From: Actinoplanes sichuanensis
GTDB taxonomy: Bacteria; Actinomycetota; Actinomycetes; Mycobacteriales; Micromonosporaceae
Direction: 5' to 3'
Length of the DNA: 64,000 bases
Assembly: GCF_033097365.1 (NCBI RefSeq)
Contig: NZ_AP028461.1
Span: 7,750,001-7,814,000 of the forward strand
Shown here: positions 19,561-28,256 of the stretch, piece by piece
How the letters are laid out: every line of letters starts with the position of its first letter
Position numbering within the stretch: the stretch's first letter is position 1
Position numbers and translations under genes: made by a program
The notes under the pieces: generated by a model
What the model was told of the DNA's origin: nothing
The model's database searches: none
Seen by the model: only the letters and a program-made list of their open reading frames with translations

Positions 19561-20490
19561 TCAACGCTGGTGGGCCACGGTCGCGACGAGCCGGTCCACC
19601 GGGCGGCACAGGCCACACGGGCTGAAGCCGAGCTCGACCGCCTCGTTCACCGGCAGCGCCTCGGTCAGCCGGCCGACCAGGTGCGGGCAGTCGGCCATGT
19701 GATAGCGCGGGCGACCGTCGACCACCAGCACCTCGGTGTCGATGCGCGCGACGAGCACGGCGTCGGCCGGCCGCACCGACTGGGGCAGCGGCTCGTCGTC
19801 GGGATCGTCGTCGTCCGGCTCGGCGAACTCGTCGGCCTGATCGGCCGGCTCGGCGGGCCGCCAGGCATGCTCACCGGCGGCGCCGCGCCCGGACTCGGCA
19901 GCCGCGGCGGATTCGAAGGCGGCCGCACCGGAATCGAAGGCAGGCGCACCGGAATCGGCGACGGGCGCACCGGGATCGAAGGCGGGCGCACCGGAATCGG
20001 AGGCAGCCGGCGCGGGATCGAAGGCGCCCGAGCGGGCTTCGAAGGCGGCCGGACCAGAATGGCGGGAATCAACCGTGGAGTCGGAATCGACATAGTCTGC
20101 GGTCGGCGCCCGTCGGTCACCCAGATGGGTCGCCGCGTCGCGGGCTCCGGCCGCCCGGGCGGCGTCCACGTCGAGATCCACATCCAGATCCCGGTCGCGT
20201 TCCACGACGACCGGGGCGGGCTCCTCGTACTCGACGGATTCGCCTGCGGCGGGCTCCGGCTCGGGGGCAGAATCTTCGGCGAAGGCGGGCGGCTGCTCAC
20301 GGCGGGCGGGGCGGCCGGTGGCCTCGGCGACACGCCGGGCGGAGGACTGCCGGGTGCCGATGACGAGAACGACCGCGGCCAGCAGGCTGACCACGATCGC
20401 GGTTATGAAATGGCTGCTGGAGCCGTTGACGACTCCCAGCGCGATGAACAGAACCGCGACGGGGATGAGCAGGAGACTAGCAACGATCAT
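19561..20490 (-). CDS. Membrane protein with acidic linker and Ada-like zinc motif
   Basis: This 309-residue protein has two N-terminal helices (IVASLLLIPVAVLFIALGVV and FITAIVVSLLAAVVLVIG). A ~190-residue acidic low-complexity linker follows, with repeats of FDSGA/FDPGAP type (visible in DNA at about 19900-20060). The C-terminal domain (from ~245) contains RYHMADCPHL and GFSPCGLCRP. This His-x4-Cys ... Pro-Cys-x2-Cys spacing resembles Ada-type zinc-binding domains found at the ends of thermonuclease-like proteins. Its place next to wag31 and its long cytoplasmic linker suggest a link to polar growth, but that is inference. Confidence 0.75.
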   Translation of the reverse strand: MIVASLLLIPVAVLFIALGVVNGSSSHFITAIVVSLLAAVVLVIGTRQSSARRVAEATGRPARREQPPAFAEDSAPEPEPAAGESVEYEEPAPVVVERDRDLDVDLDVDAARAAGARDAATHLGDRRAPTADYVDSDSTVDSRHSGPAAFEARSGAFDPAPAASDSGAPAFDPGAPVADSGAPAFDSGAAAFESAAAAESGRGAAGEHAWRPAEPADQADEFAEPDDDDPDDEPLPQSVRPADAVLVARIDTEVLVVDGRPRYHMADCPHLVGRLTEALPVNEAVELGFSPCGLCRPVDRLVATVAHQR

Positions 20491-20526
20491 GGCTCATCCT
20501 CGTCGCGGTGCGGGGGCGTGCTGCGG

Positions 20527-21342
20527 TCAGCGACCCGATTCGATGGAATTGGTCCGGCCACCGCTGTAGGAGCTGGCCAGGCCGGCAGCGGCGAGACCAC
20601 CCGAGCCGCCGACGGCACGGCCGGAGTCGGCCCGCGTCAGCTCGGCCTCGAGGCCCTGGCCACGACCGTCCAGGTCACGCAGCTGGCTCTCCAGATACGC
20701 CTTGAGGCGCGTGCGGTACTCCCGCTCGAACTGCTTCAGCTCCTCGATGTGCTTCTGCAGCGCGGTCCGCTTCGCGTCCAGGCCGCCCATGGCCTCCTGG
20801 TGGCGCTGGCGGGCGTCACGCTCGAGCGCGTCGGCCTTGGCCCGCGCCTCGCGGGTGACCTCCTCCGCCTTGGAGCGGGCGTCGGAGAGAAGCTTGTCGG
20901 CCTCACGGCGCGCGTCGGCGACGTGGTCGTCGGCGGTGCGCTGGGCCATCATGAGCACCCGCAGGGCCTGCTGCTCGCCGTCGGCGCCACCGGCCGGAGC
21001 GCCGGGGCCGGGGCCCTGAGCACGGACCTGGTCCAGCTCGGCCTGCATCTGCCGGGCCGCCTGCTCGGCCGCCGTCTTGTCCCGCTGGACGCGGTCGAGC
21101 TGGCCCTTCAGGTCGTTGAGCTCGGCCGCCAGACGCGGATCCGCACCCGGGCCAGCCGGTGCGCCACCCCGCCCGCCGCGCTCCACCTGGGCACGCAGCT
21201 CGTTGTTCTCCTCGATCAGACGGGCAAGCTCGCGCTCCACCTCGTCAAGGAAGGCGTCGACCTCCTCCTCGTCATACCCCCGCTTGCCGATCGGGGGCTT
21301 CTTGAAGGCGACGTTGTGCACGTCGGCCGGGGTCAGCGGCAT
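20527..21342 (-). CDS. wag31: DivIVA-family polar growth protein Wag31
   Basis: This 271-residue cytoplasmic coiled-coil protein marks negatively curved membrane and directs polar peptidoglycan synthesis in actinobacteria. The N-terminal DivIVA domain is intact ([34 protein letters not shown]), including the tip region with F-K-K-P-P that inserts into the membrane. A Gly/Pro-rich linker at ~55-68 separates it from a long coiled coil ([22 protein letters not shown]...). GAGGAG precedes the ATG. It follows the yggT gene by 63 bp, the common actinobacterial order ftsZ-ylmE-sepF-yggT-divIVA. Confidence 0.95.
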   Translation of the reverse strand: MPLTPADVHNVAFKKPPIGKRGYDEEEVDAFLDEVERELARLIEENNELRAQVERGGRGGAPAGPGADPRLAAELNDLKGQLDRVQRDKTAAEQAARQMQAELDQVRAQGPGPGAPAGGADGEQQALRVLMMAQRTADDHVADARREADKLLSDARSKAEEVTREARAKADALERDARQRHQEAMGGLDAKRTALQKHIEELKQFEREYRTRLKAYLESQLRDLDGRGQGLEAELTRADSGRAVGGSGGLAAAGLASSYSGGRTNSIESGR

Positions 21343-21405
21343 CGAAACTCCTCGGGTCAGTCGCGGCCGCGGTTGGGGCTGCTGTCTAGCTGTGTTGCGA
21401 TGTGA

Positions 21406-21711
21406 TCAGTACTGCGCTGCGATCAATCGTTGAAGTACCACGTTCATGAGCACGAACAGGATAACCAGCAGCACGATGGAAGCCAGGTCCAAACTCACGT
21501 TACCAATGCGCAGCGGTGGGATCACACGCCTCAACGCCCTGAGGGGTGGATCCGTGACGCTCCACACGGCTTCGAGAGCCGCCGACGCACCTCGGCTGGG
21601 CTGCCAGCGACGCCCGTACTGGAGCACGGCGCTCAGCACGAACCTGGCCAGCAGCACCATCATGAAGAGGTACAGCAATATGTAGAGGATCTGGAGCACG
21701 ATCGACAGCAC
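21406..21711 (-). CDS. YggT-family membrane protein (YlmG)
   Basis: This 101-residue protein has two hydrophobic segments (IVLQILYILLYLFMMVLLARFVLSAV and LDLASIVLLVILFVLMNVVLQ) flanking the family core WSVTDPPLRALRRVIPPLRIGNVSLD. YggT/YlmG proteins occur in division clusters, and some affect osmotic tolerance or nucleoid distribution. The GTG at 21711 is preferred; the frame also allows a TTG at 21738, but the added residues are polar and not conserved-looking. Confidence 0.9.
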   Translation of the reverse strand: MLSIVLQILYILLYLFMMVLLARFVLSAVLQYGRRWQPSRGASAALEAVWSVTDPPLRALRRVIPPLRIGNVSLDLASIVLLVILFVLMNVVLQRLIAAQY

Positions 21712-21799
21712 GTCAGGTGGATCCCTCGTTCGGGTCAATCAAAGCCGGGTCAGGCGTCACTCGCCGGGTCACGATCGGCGGGCGGCCGCCCAGAGCTGA

Positions 21800-22540
21800 T
21801 CAGCCCTGAGCGAAGAAGCCGCCCTCTGCGATCTTGGCCTTGTCTTCGGCGGTGACCTGGACATTCGCCGGAGACAGCAGGAAGACCCGGTTGGTGACGC
21901 GCTCGATCGTACCGCGCAGGCCGAAAGCGAGCCCGGCGGCGAAGTCCACCAGGCGCCGGGCATCCGACTCGTCCATCTCGGTGAGGTTGATGATCACCGG
22001 CACCCCGTCCCGGAAATGCTCGCCGATCGTGCGCGCCTCCCGGTACGTGGTCGGGTGCAGCGTGGTGATCTGGTAGCGCTGCTCCTCCTCGGCCGGCCGC
22101 TGGTGCACCGGCTGTGGGTGAGCCACCGGCTGCGGCTTGAGCGCCAGGTTCTCCCGGGTGGAGTAGGTCAGCGGCGCGGACTGCTCCGGGGCCGGAGCCG
22201 GCCGGGTGATGGAGCGGACGCTCGCCCGATCGAGGCGCTCGCTCTCCTCCCGGTCACGATCCCGGTCGAGGTCACGGTCCTGCCGAGCGGTGGAGAGCCG
22301 CTCGCGCTCACGGCGCTCGGTACGGGCCCGGGGGACGGAACGCTCGTCCTCGTCGTCGTCGGCGAACTCGTCGTCCGACGAGTACCTGTCGCTGGAGTAG
22401 CGGTCACGGTCGCGATCCCGGTCACGGTCGCGCGAGCGGTAGGAACTCTCCCGGTAGCCGCGGTCGTCGTACCCACGCTCGTCGTCCTCCTCGACGAGGC
22501 CGAGCCAGACGCCCGCCTTGCGAAACGCGCCTCCGCTCAT
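21800..22540 (-). CDS. sepF: Cell division protein SepF
   Basis: SepF anchors FtsZ filaments to the membrane in organisms without FtsA. This 246-residue copy has the N-terminal amphipathic helix ([15 protein letters not shown]) and a long Arg/Asp/Ser/Glu linker with [11 protein letters not shown] repeats at ~36-47. A C-terminal SepF fold from ~155 ([36 protein letters not shown]...) binds the FtsZ tail. The linker is longer than in Bacillus but common in actinobacteria. The 208 bp upstream to ylmE contain no gene. Confidence 0.95.
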   Translation of the reverse strand: MSGGAFRKAGVWLGLVEEDDERGYDDRGYRESSYRSRDRDRDRDRDRYSSDRYSSDDEFADDDEDERSVPRARTERRERERLSTARQDRDLDRDRDREESERLDRASVRSITRPAPAPEQSAPLTYSTRENLALKPQPVAHPQPVHQRPAEEEQRYQITTLHPTTYREARTIGEHFRDGVPVIINLTEMDESDARRLVDFAAGLAFGLRGTIERVTNRVFLLSPANVQVTAEDKAKIAEGGFFAQG

Positions 22541-22748
22541 GCCACCTCTCCCTGCCGAGAGTCCATGCCCCCACCCTCCGTCCGCTGTTGCGGCCCGCGC
22601 CCCCTCGGCGTGCCGCGTCCCCCCTTACGAGCCGGAACGAGTCCTGATCGGACCCACGACCCGTTGCGACGCCGCGCCGTCCAATGCGAGACCCGTGGCG
22701 GTTCGTCGCGTTGAACAACACCTGTGTAGTTTGCTGCCCGCCGCAAGG

Positions 22749-23456
22749 CTACCGCAGCGAGTTTCGCATCCCGAGTAAAGAAGTACCGATCCGTACGTGT
22801 GTCGCCCCATACCGGACGGCGGCCTCCAGATCGCCACTCATGCCCGCCGAGACGACCGTCGCGCCGGGGTGTCGAGAGGCCATCTGACCTGCGATTTCGG
22901 CCAGACGAGCGAAGGCCGCGCCGGGTTCCTCGCCCAGCGGCGCCACCGCCATCAGGCCGCCCAGTCGCAGACCCTCCGATGAGGTCACCGCGTCGGATAC
23001 CCGCCAGAGATCATCTCCGAACACGCCCCCGCGTGCCGGATCACCGTCCAGACTGATCTGGATCAGCACCTCGAGCGGTTCCGCGCGGCCGGCGGCGGCC
23101 CGGCCCAGCGCCTCGGCCAGACGCACCGAGTCGACCGACTCGATCACGTCGGCATAGTCCAGAACCGACTTGACCTTGTTGCGTTGCAGTCGCCCGACGA
23201 AGTGCCAACGCGGCCGCGCGCCCCCCGCGCGTACCGCCTCGGCCTTGATCGAAGCCTCCTGGTCACGGTTCTCGGCCACGTCGGTGACACCGAGCCCGGC
23301 GAGCAACAGGACGTCGCTCGCCGGGTAGGTCTTGGTCACCGCGGTCAGGGTGACCGCGTCCGGCGGCCTTCCGGCCGCCGCGCAGGCTTGCGCGATGCGC
23401 TCCCGCACCCGTTCGAGATTGGCGGCGAGCTCAGCGCGCCGTCCGGCGTCGGTCAA
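22749..23456 (-). CDS. YggS/YlmE-family PLP homeostasis protein
   Basis: This 235-residue PLP-binding barrel carries the PLP lysine in LTAVTKTYPASD and the phosphate-binding C-terminus GMSGDLEAAVRYGATHVRIGTSLLG. Family members have no known catalytic reaction but buffer PLP and affect amino-acid metabolism; YlmE sits beside sepF in many Gram-positives. The start appears to be a TTG at 23456 (TDAGRRAELAANL), with AGAAGG at suitable spacing. It follows ftsZ by 36 bp; the usual intervening ylmD gene is absent. Confidence 0.92.
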   Translation of the reverse strand: MTDAGRRAELAANLERVRERIAQACAAAGRPPDAVTLTAVTKTYPASDVLLLAGLGVTDVAENRDQEASIKAEAVRAGGARPRWHFVGRLQRNKVKSVLDYADVIESVDSVRLAEALGRAAAGRAEPLEVLIQISLDGDPARGGVFGDDLWRVSDAVTSSEGLRLGGLMAVAPLGEEPGAAFARLAEIAGQMASRHPGATVVSAGMSGDLEAAVRYGATHVRIGTSLLGMRNSLR

Positions 23457-23492
23457 AAGTCAACCTTCTTGAGGGGTACGGGAGAGCTGCGC

Positions 23493-24614
23493 TCAGGAGC
23501 CGTTCTTGAGGAAGTCCGGGACGTCCACGTCGTCGAAGAGTACCCGGCTGGTCCGCGGCGACGGGGTGCTGGGCGGCGGGGTGACCGGCGGCGGCACCGG
23601 GGGCAGCGAGCTCCCGGTGGACGGGGCCGGCACCTTGCGGGCCGGCTCGGACGGCTTGTAGGCGGGCGCGCCCGCGTCGAAGCCGGCCGCGATCACGGTG
23701 ACCCGCACCTCGTCGCCGAGGGCGTCGTCGATGACCGCGCCGAAGATGATGTTCGCGTCCGGGTGGGCCGCGTCGGTGACCAGCTGCGCCGCGTCGTTGA
23801 TCTCGAAGAGACCCAGGTCCGAGCCGCCGGCGATGGAGAGCAGCACGCCGCGGGCGCCGTCCATGCTCTGCTCCAGCAGCGGGCTGGAGATCGCCTTCTC
23901 GGCGGCCTCGACGGCGCGGTTGTCGCCACGGGCGCTGCCGATGCCCATCAGGGCGCTGCCGGCGTTGCTCATGACGCTCTTGACGTCGGCGAAGTCCAGG
24001 TTGATCAGACCCGGCGTGGTGATCAGGTCGGTGATGCCCTGCACACCGGAGAGCAGCACCTGGTCGGCCTGACGGAACGCGTCCATCATGCTGATGCCGC
24101 GGTCGCCGAGCGCGAGCAGCCGGTCGTTCGGGATCACGATCAGCGTGTCGCACTGGTTGCGCAGCTCGTCGATGCCGGCCTCGGCCTGCACCTGGCGCCG
24201 CTTGCCCTCGAAGTTGAACGGGCGGGTGACCACGCCGATCGTGAGGGCGCCCAGCTTGCGGGCGATGTTGGCGACGACGGGCGCGCCACCGGTGCCGGTG
24301 CCGCCACCCTCGCCGCACGTGACGAAGACCATGTCGGCGCCCTTGAGCACCTCTTCGATCTCGTCGCGGTGGTCCTCGGCGGCGTTCTTGCCGACCTCGG
24401 GCTGCGCGCCGGCCCCCAGGCCACGCGTCAGTTCCCGGCCGACGTCCAGTTTGACGTCGGCGTCGCTCATCAACAGCGCCTGCGCATCGGTGTTGATCGC
24501 GATGAACTCCACACCCTTGAGCCCAACTTCGATCATGCGGTTGACGGCGTTCACGCCACCACCGCCGATGCCGACGACCTTGATGACCGCAAGATAGTTG
24601 TGCGGAGGTGTCAT
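23493..24614 (-). CDS. ftsZ: Cell division GTPase FtsZ
   Basis: This 373-residue tubulin homologue forms the Z ring. The start is the ATG at 24614 ([19 protein letters not shown]), since the upstream frame is non-conserved. The GTP-binding signature GGGTGTGG is at residues 103-110, the T7 loop [11 protein letters not shown] is intact, and a Pro-rich linker leads to the C-terminal peptide [10 protein letters not shown] that SepF and FtsW are expected to bind. AAGGGATGG lies upstream. It has its own promoter region (294 bp to ftsQ). Confidence 0.98.
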   Translation of the reverse strand: MTPPHNYLAVIKVVGIGGGGVNAVNRMIEVGLKGVEFIAINTDAQALLMSDADVKLDVGRELTRGLGAGAQPEVGKNAAEDHRDEIEEVLKGADMVFVTCGEGGGTGTGGAPVVANIARKLGALTIGVVTRPFNFEGKRRQVQAEAGIDELRNQCDTLIVIPNDRLLALGDRGISMMDAFRQADQVLLSGVQGITDLITTPGLINLDFADVKSVMSNAGSALMGIGSARGDNRAVEAAEKAISSPLLEQSMDGARGVLLSIAGGSDLGLFEINDAAQLVTDAAHPDANIIFGAVIDDALGDEVRVTVIAAGFDAGAPAYKPSEPARKVPAPSTGSSLPPVPPPVTPPPSTPSPRTSRVLFDDVDVPDFLKNGS

Positions 24615-24723
24615 CGGGCTCAGCCATCCCTTCCGGGGTTGGCGGACGTCGACGGCCCCTGCGGTCCAGGGAACCGCACTTCGACATCCGCTGCCGTACA
24701 AAGGAAGGCGAGGAAACCCTCAC

Positions 24724-24765
24724 CCTCTACTAGAGGTTCATAGTTATGTCAACCACTCGAACCTC
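24724..24765 (-). promoter_or_regulatory. Candidate ftsZ promoter with nested palindromes
   Basis: Minus-strand TTGACA (24747-24752) is followed 17 bp later by TAGAGG (24724-24729). The -10 overlaps a perfect palindrome CCTCTA-G-TAGAGG (24724-24736), and arms GAGGTTC/GAACCTC (24733-24739 and 24759-24765) flank the -35 symmetrically. The layout suggests a regulated promoter ~110 bp before the ftsZ start. The regulator is unknown. Two small hairpins, 24835-24853 and 24897-24912, lie between this site and ftsQ. Confidence 0.6.
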
Positions 24766-24908
24766 TCGACGCAACGTATGCGGACATGCCGCCGCATCCA
24801 AAGACCCCGGGCGGCGTGTCGCGTGCGCTTAGGAGGTGAGTATCCGACTCACCCGTAACCTTGAACCTTTTATTGCGTTCATCACGCTTTGTCCGAATAA
24901 CCGGATGG

Positions 24909-25679
24909 TTATCGTATGGTCACCACATTCACGGCGCTCACATCGATCTCGTCGCCCTTCTGCTTGAGCAGCACCGTGGCGACGGTGCTCTTGCGCTCGC
25001 TCTTGGTGTCGTCACCCCAGATGACCACCCGGCCGTTGCGCAGCTCCAAGCTGATCTTCACGGGCGACGGCACGGCGATCGCCACCAGTTGCTCGCGGAG
25101 CTCGTCGCTGAGCGCAGCCAGGACGGTCAGCGCCGAACCGGTGTTCTCGTCACCGGCCCCCGGTGTGCTCAGCCGGGCCAGCGGCAGCCCTTTCGGCACC
25201 TCGGTCACCGCGCGGAACGGCACGCCCTCGTCGTCGATCAGCATGAACTGATCGTCCGGGGCCGGAACCGCCGCCACCGGCACCCGCTCCACCACCTCGA
25301 CCACCACGGTCGACGGCCAACTGCGACTCACCAGCACCCGGTCCACCGGTGGCAGTTTCCGGACCCGGTCACGCACCTCGTCCAGGTCGACCCGGGCCAG
25401 CGGCAGCTCCGGCTCCACCGCGGCGGCCGTACGCACCTGTTCCGGGGTGAGGACCTCCGCGCCGACCACCCGGACGTCACGCACCCCGAGCACCGCGGTG
25501 CCGTAGACCAACCAGACCAGCCCACCGACGGCCAGCAGCACGCCGCCACCGATCAGCCAGGGCATCGCGGCCCGCAGCCGCCGCTGCCGGGCCCGCGCCA
25601 TGAAGCGCCGGGCCGACGGCGGCACCGCGTCCGTATCGGCCCGGACCAGCCGCCAGTTGCGCGAGCCCCCGCCGGCCAT
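24909..25679 (-). CDS. ftsQ: Cell division protein FtsQ
   Basis: This 256-residue bitopic protein has a basic cytoplasmic N-terminus (ARRFMARARQRRLRA) and one transmembrane helix at ~39-60 (MPWLIGGGVLLAVGGLVWLVYG). A POTRA domain follows (VRDVRVVGAEVLTPEQVRTAAAV...LPLARVDLDEVRDRVRKLP), then the FtsQ domain. It scaffolds the FtsQ-FtsB-FtsL subcomplex of the divisome. It starts 5 bp after murC, typical of the cluster. Confidence 0.94.
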   Translation of the reverse strand: MAGGGSRNWRLVRADTDAVPPSARRFMARARQRRLRAAMPWLIGGGVLLAVGGLVWLVYGTAVLGVRDVRVVGAEVLTPEQVRTAAAVEPELPLARVDLDEVRDRVRKLPPVDRVLVSRSWPSTVVVEVVERVPVAAVPAPDDQFMLIDDEGVPFRAVTEVPKGLPLARLSTPGAGDENTGSALTVLAALSDELREQLVAIAVPSPVKISLELRNGRVVIWGDDTKSERKSTVATVLLKQKGDEIDVSAVNVVTIR

Positions 25680-25684
25680 CGTCG

Positions 25685-27121
25685 TTACCCGGCCAGGTCC
25701 GGGTGGCGGTCCGCCTCGGTGAGCGCGGCCAGCAGCTCGTCGCCCATCAGCGAGATCGGCGGCGCGCCCATCGTCACCACCACGTCACCGGGACGGCTGC
25801 GCCGCACCACCTCGGCGGGCACGTCCTCCCAGTCCGGGACGAACACCTTGCGGTCCTCGGGCAGGTCGATCGCCGCGGTCAGCGCCCGGCCGCCCTCGCC
25901 CGGGCCGCGGGTCTCGCCCGGCCCGAAGACCTCCATGCAGATCACCTCGTCGGCGACCGCGAGACCGTCGGCCAGCTCGGCCTCCAGGTCCCGGGTGCGG
26001 TACACCCGGTACGGCTGGAAGACCACCAGCAGGCGGCCGTCACCGGCCACCTCGCGCAGCGTGCGCAGCGCGGCCTTCACCGAGGTCGGGTGGTACGCGT
26101 ACTCGTCGTACACCCGGACACCGGCGGCGATGCCCTTGCGCTCGAACCGGCGGCGGACCCCCGGGAACGACTCCAGGGCCTCGGTCACCAGAGACTGCTC
26201 GATGCCCAGTTTGAGGGCGGTCAGCACGGTCGCCGCGCTGTTCAGGCCCATGTGCGTGCCGGGCAGGGCCAGCTTGAACTCGCCGAGCGGCCGCCCGTCC
26301 AGCTCCGCCTGGTAGCGCACGCCGCTGACCGAGGACGTGATGTCGAAGATCCGCAGATCCGCGCCGGCCGACTCGCCGTACGTGTAGACGGTCTTGCCCT
26401 GCGCCTTGAGCCCCGCGATCAGTTCCTCGGTGCCCGGACCGTCGGCGCAGGTCACCACGAATCCGTCGGCGAGCCCGCCGAACTCCAGGAAGCCCGCCTT
26501 CAACGTCTCCAGGTCGCCCCAGTTGTTGAGGTGGTCACCCTCGATGTTGGTGATGATCGCGACGTGCGGCCGGTAGATCAGGAAGGTCCGGTCGTGCTCG
26601 TCGGCCTCGGCCACGAAGTGCGGACCGGTGCCGTGATGCCCGTTCGACCCGGCGGCCGACATCTCGCCGCCGATCACGAAGGACGGGTCCTGCCCGGCGT
26701 GCTGCAGGATCACCGTCATGATCGACGTGGTGGTGGTCTTGCCGTGGGTGCCGGCCACCGCGATGGTCTGCCGGTCGGTCATCGCCGCGGCCAGGGCCTC
26801 CGAGCGGTGCAGCACCCGCAGCCCGCGGCGGCGCGCCTCCACCATCTCCACATGGTCCTGCGGGATCGCGGTCGAGTAGACGACCGTGTCCACGCCGTCG
26901 AGGTTGGACGGCTCGTGAGCCATGTGCACCGTGCCGCCGAGCGCGCGCAGCGCGGCCAGGGCCGGCCACTCACGCAGCTCGCTGCCGGAGACCGGCACGC
27001 CACGGGTCAGCAGGAGCCGGGCCAGGCCGGCCATGCCGACCCCGCCGATCCCGATCAGGTGCACGCTGCCCAGGTCCTCGGCGGTCATCTCGCCGGCCGG
27101 CGTCAGCTCCGCCGTGTTCAC
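25685..27121 (-). CDS. murC: UDP-N-acetylmuramate--L-alanine ligase MurC
   Basis: This 478-residue Mur ligase adds L-Ala to UDP-MurNAc in the cytoplasm. N-terminal Rossmann-like domain: HLIGIGGVGMAGLARLL; ATP-binding P-loop: AGTHGKTTTTS near 120; central DEHDRTF and C-terminal YDEYAYHPTSVKAAL. The start is a GTG with GAGGGAG upstream. It is the first ligase of the pathway yet sits after murG, as in mycobacteria. Confidence 0.97.
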   Translation of the reverse strand: MNTAELTPAGEMTAEDLGSVHLIGIGGVGMAGLARLLLTRGVPVSGSELREWPALAALRALGGTVHMAHEPSNLDGVDTVVYSTAIPQDHVEMVEARRRGLRVLHRSEALAAAMTDRQTIAVAGTHGKTTTTSIMTVILQHAGQDPSFVIGGEMSAAGSNGHHGTGPHFVAEADEHDRTFLIYRPHVAIITNIEGDHLNNWGDLETLKAGFLEFGGLADGFVVTCADGPGTEELIAGLKAQGKTVYTYGESAGADLRIFDITSSVSGVRYQAELDGRPLGEFKLALPGTHMGLNSAATVLTALKLGIEQSLVTEALESFPGVRRRFERKGIAAGVRVYDEYAYHPTSVKAALRTLREVAGDGRLLVVFQPYRVYRTRDLEAELADGLAVADEVICMEVFGPGETRGPGEGGRALTAAIDLPEDRKVFVPDWEDVPAEVVRRSRPGDVVVTMGAPPISLMGDELLAALTEADRHPDLAG

Positions 27122-27152
27122 AGTGTCACTCCCTCAGTCCTCATCAGCTCAG

Positions 27153-28256
27153 TCAGCTCACGGCTTCGAGAACGAAGCGCAGCAGTTGCTCGTCACCGTC
27201 GCGGCGGCCGTAACGGGCGGCGGCCGAACCCATCGCGGCCAGCCGCTGCCGGTCGCGGGCCAGCGGGATGATGTTGCTCTCGATCCACTCCGGTGTCAGC
27301 TCGCTGTTGTCGACGAGCATGCCGCCACCGGACTCCACCACGGGCAGCGCGTTGCGGCGCTGCTCCTGGTTGCTGAACGGATAAGGCACGTAGATCGCCG
27401 GCATACCGAGCGCGGTCGTCTCGGCCACCGTGATCGCGCCGCCCCGGCACAGCATCAGGTCGGCGGCAGCGTAGCCGAGCTGCATGTCCGACAGGTAGGG
27501 CACGACGACATACGGGACCGGCAGGTCTTTCGGCACGTCGAACGGGTCGTTGCGGCCGCCCTGCACGTGCAGCACCTGGATGCCGGCGTGCGCGAGCCGC
27601 TTGGCCGACGCGGCCACCGCCAGGTTGATGGTGCGGGCGCCGGACGAGCCGCCGGAGACGAACAGCACGGGCAGGTCCGGACGCAGCCCGAAGTGGTAGA
27701 GCGCCTGCGGGCGCAGCGCCGGCCGGTCCATGTGGGTGATCCCGGTCCGCAGCGGCACGCCGACCAGCCGGGCGTTGCGCAGCGCCTCGGCCTGCTCCAG
27801 CTGGTGCGGGAAACCGACGGCGACCCGCTTGGTGAATTTCATCCCCATCCGGTTGGCCACGCCCGGCGGCACGTTCACCTCGTGGATCACGATCGGCAGC
27901 TCCCGCCGCCACGCCGCCAGGTAGGCCGGGACCGACACGTAGCCGCCGAACCCGACCACCACCTCGGCCTGCACCTCGTCGATGACCTCACCGGCCGCGT
28001 GGGCCGACTTGTACATCCGGTCCGGGGTACGCAGCAGGTCCAGGTTGAGCGAGCGGGGCAACTGGAACGCCGGGATGCTGCGCAGGTCGTACCCGGCCGC
28101 CGGGATCAGCTCGTTCTCCATGCCCTTGGGGCTGCCCAGCGTGGTGATCCGGATCTCCGGGAAGTGGCGGCGCAAGGCGTCGGCGAAGGCCAGCAGCGGA
28201 TAGATGTGGCCGCCGGTGCCTCCTCCGGCGAGCACGATCGACCGCAGGGAACCCAT
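27153..28256 (-). CDS. murG: MurG glycosyltransferase (lipid II synthesis)
   Basis: This 367-residue GT28 enzyme transfers GlcNAc to lipid I on the inner membrane face. The N-terminal glycine-rich loop LAGGGTGGHIYPLLAFAD, the middle GFGGYVSVPAYLAAW and the donor-site SGGSSGARTIN and CRGGAITVAETTALG...NQEQRRNA motifs are all present. The ATG at 28256 shares its A with the ftsW stop (TGATG), so the two are translationally coupled. Confidence 0.97.
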   Translation of the reverse strand: MGSLRSIVLAGGGTGGHIYPLLAFADALRRHFPEIRITTLGSPKGMENELIPAAGYDLRSIPAFQLPRSLNLDLLRTPDRMYKSAHAAGEVIDEVQAEVVVGFGGYVSVPAYLAAWRRELPIVIHEVNVPPGVANRMGMKFTKRVAVGFPHQLEQAEALRNARLVGVPLRTGITHMDRPALRPQALYHFGLRPDLPVLFVSGGSSGARTINLAVAASAKRLAHAGIQVLHVQGGRNDPFDVPKDLPVPYVVVPYLSDMQLGYAAADLMLCRGGAITVAETTALGMPAIYVPYPFSNQEQRRNALPVVESGGGMLVDNSELTPEWIESNIIPLARDRQRLAAMGSAAARYGRRDGDEQLLRFVLEAVS

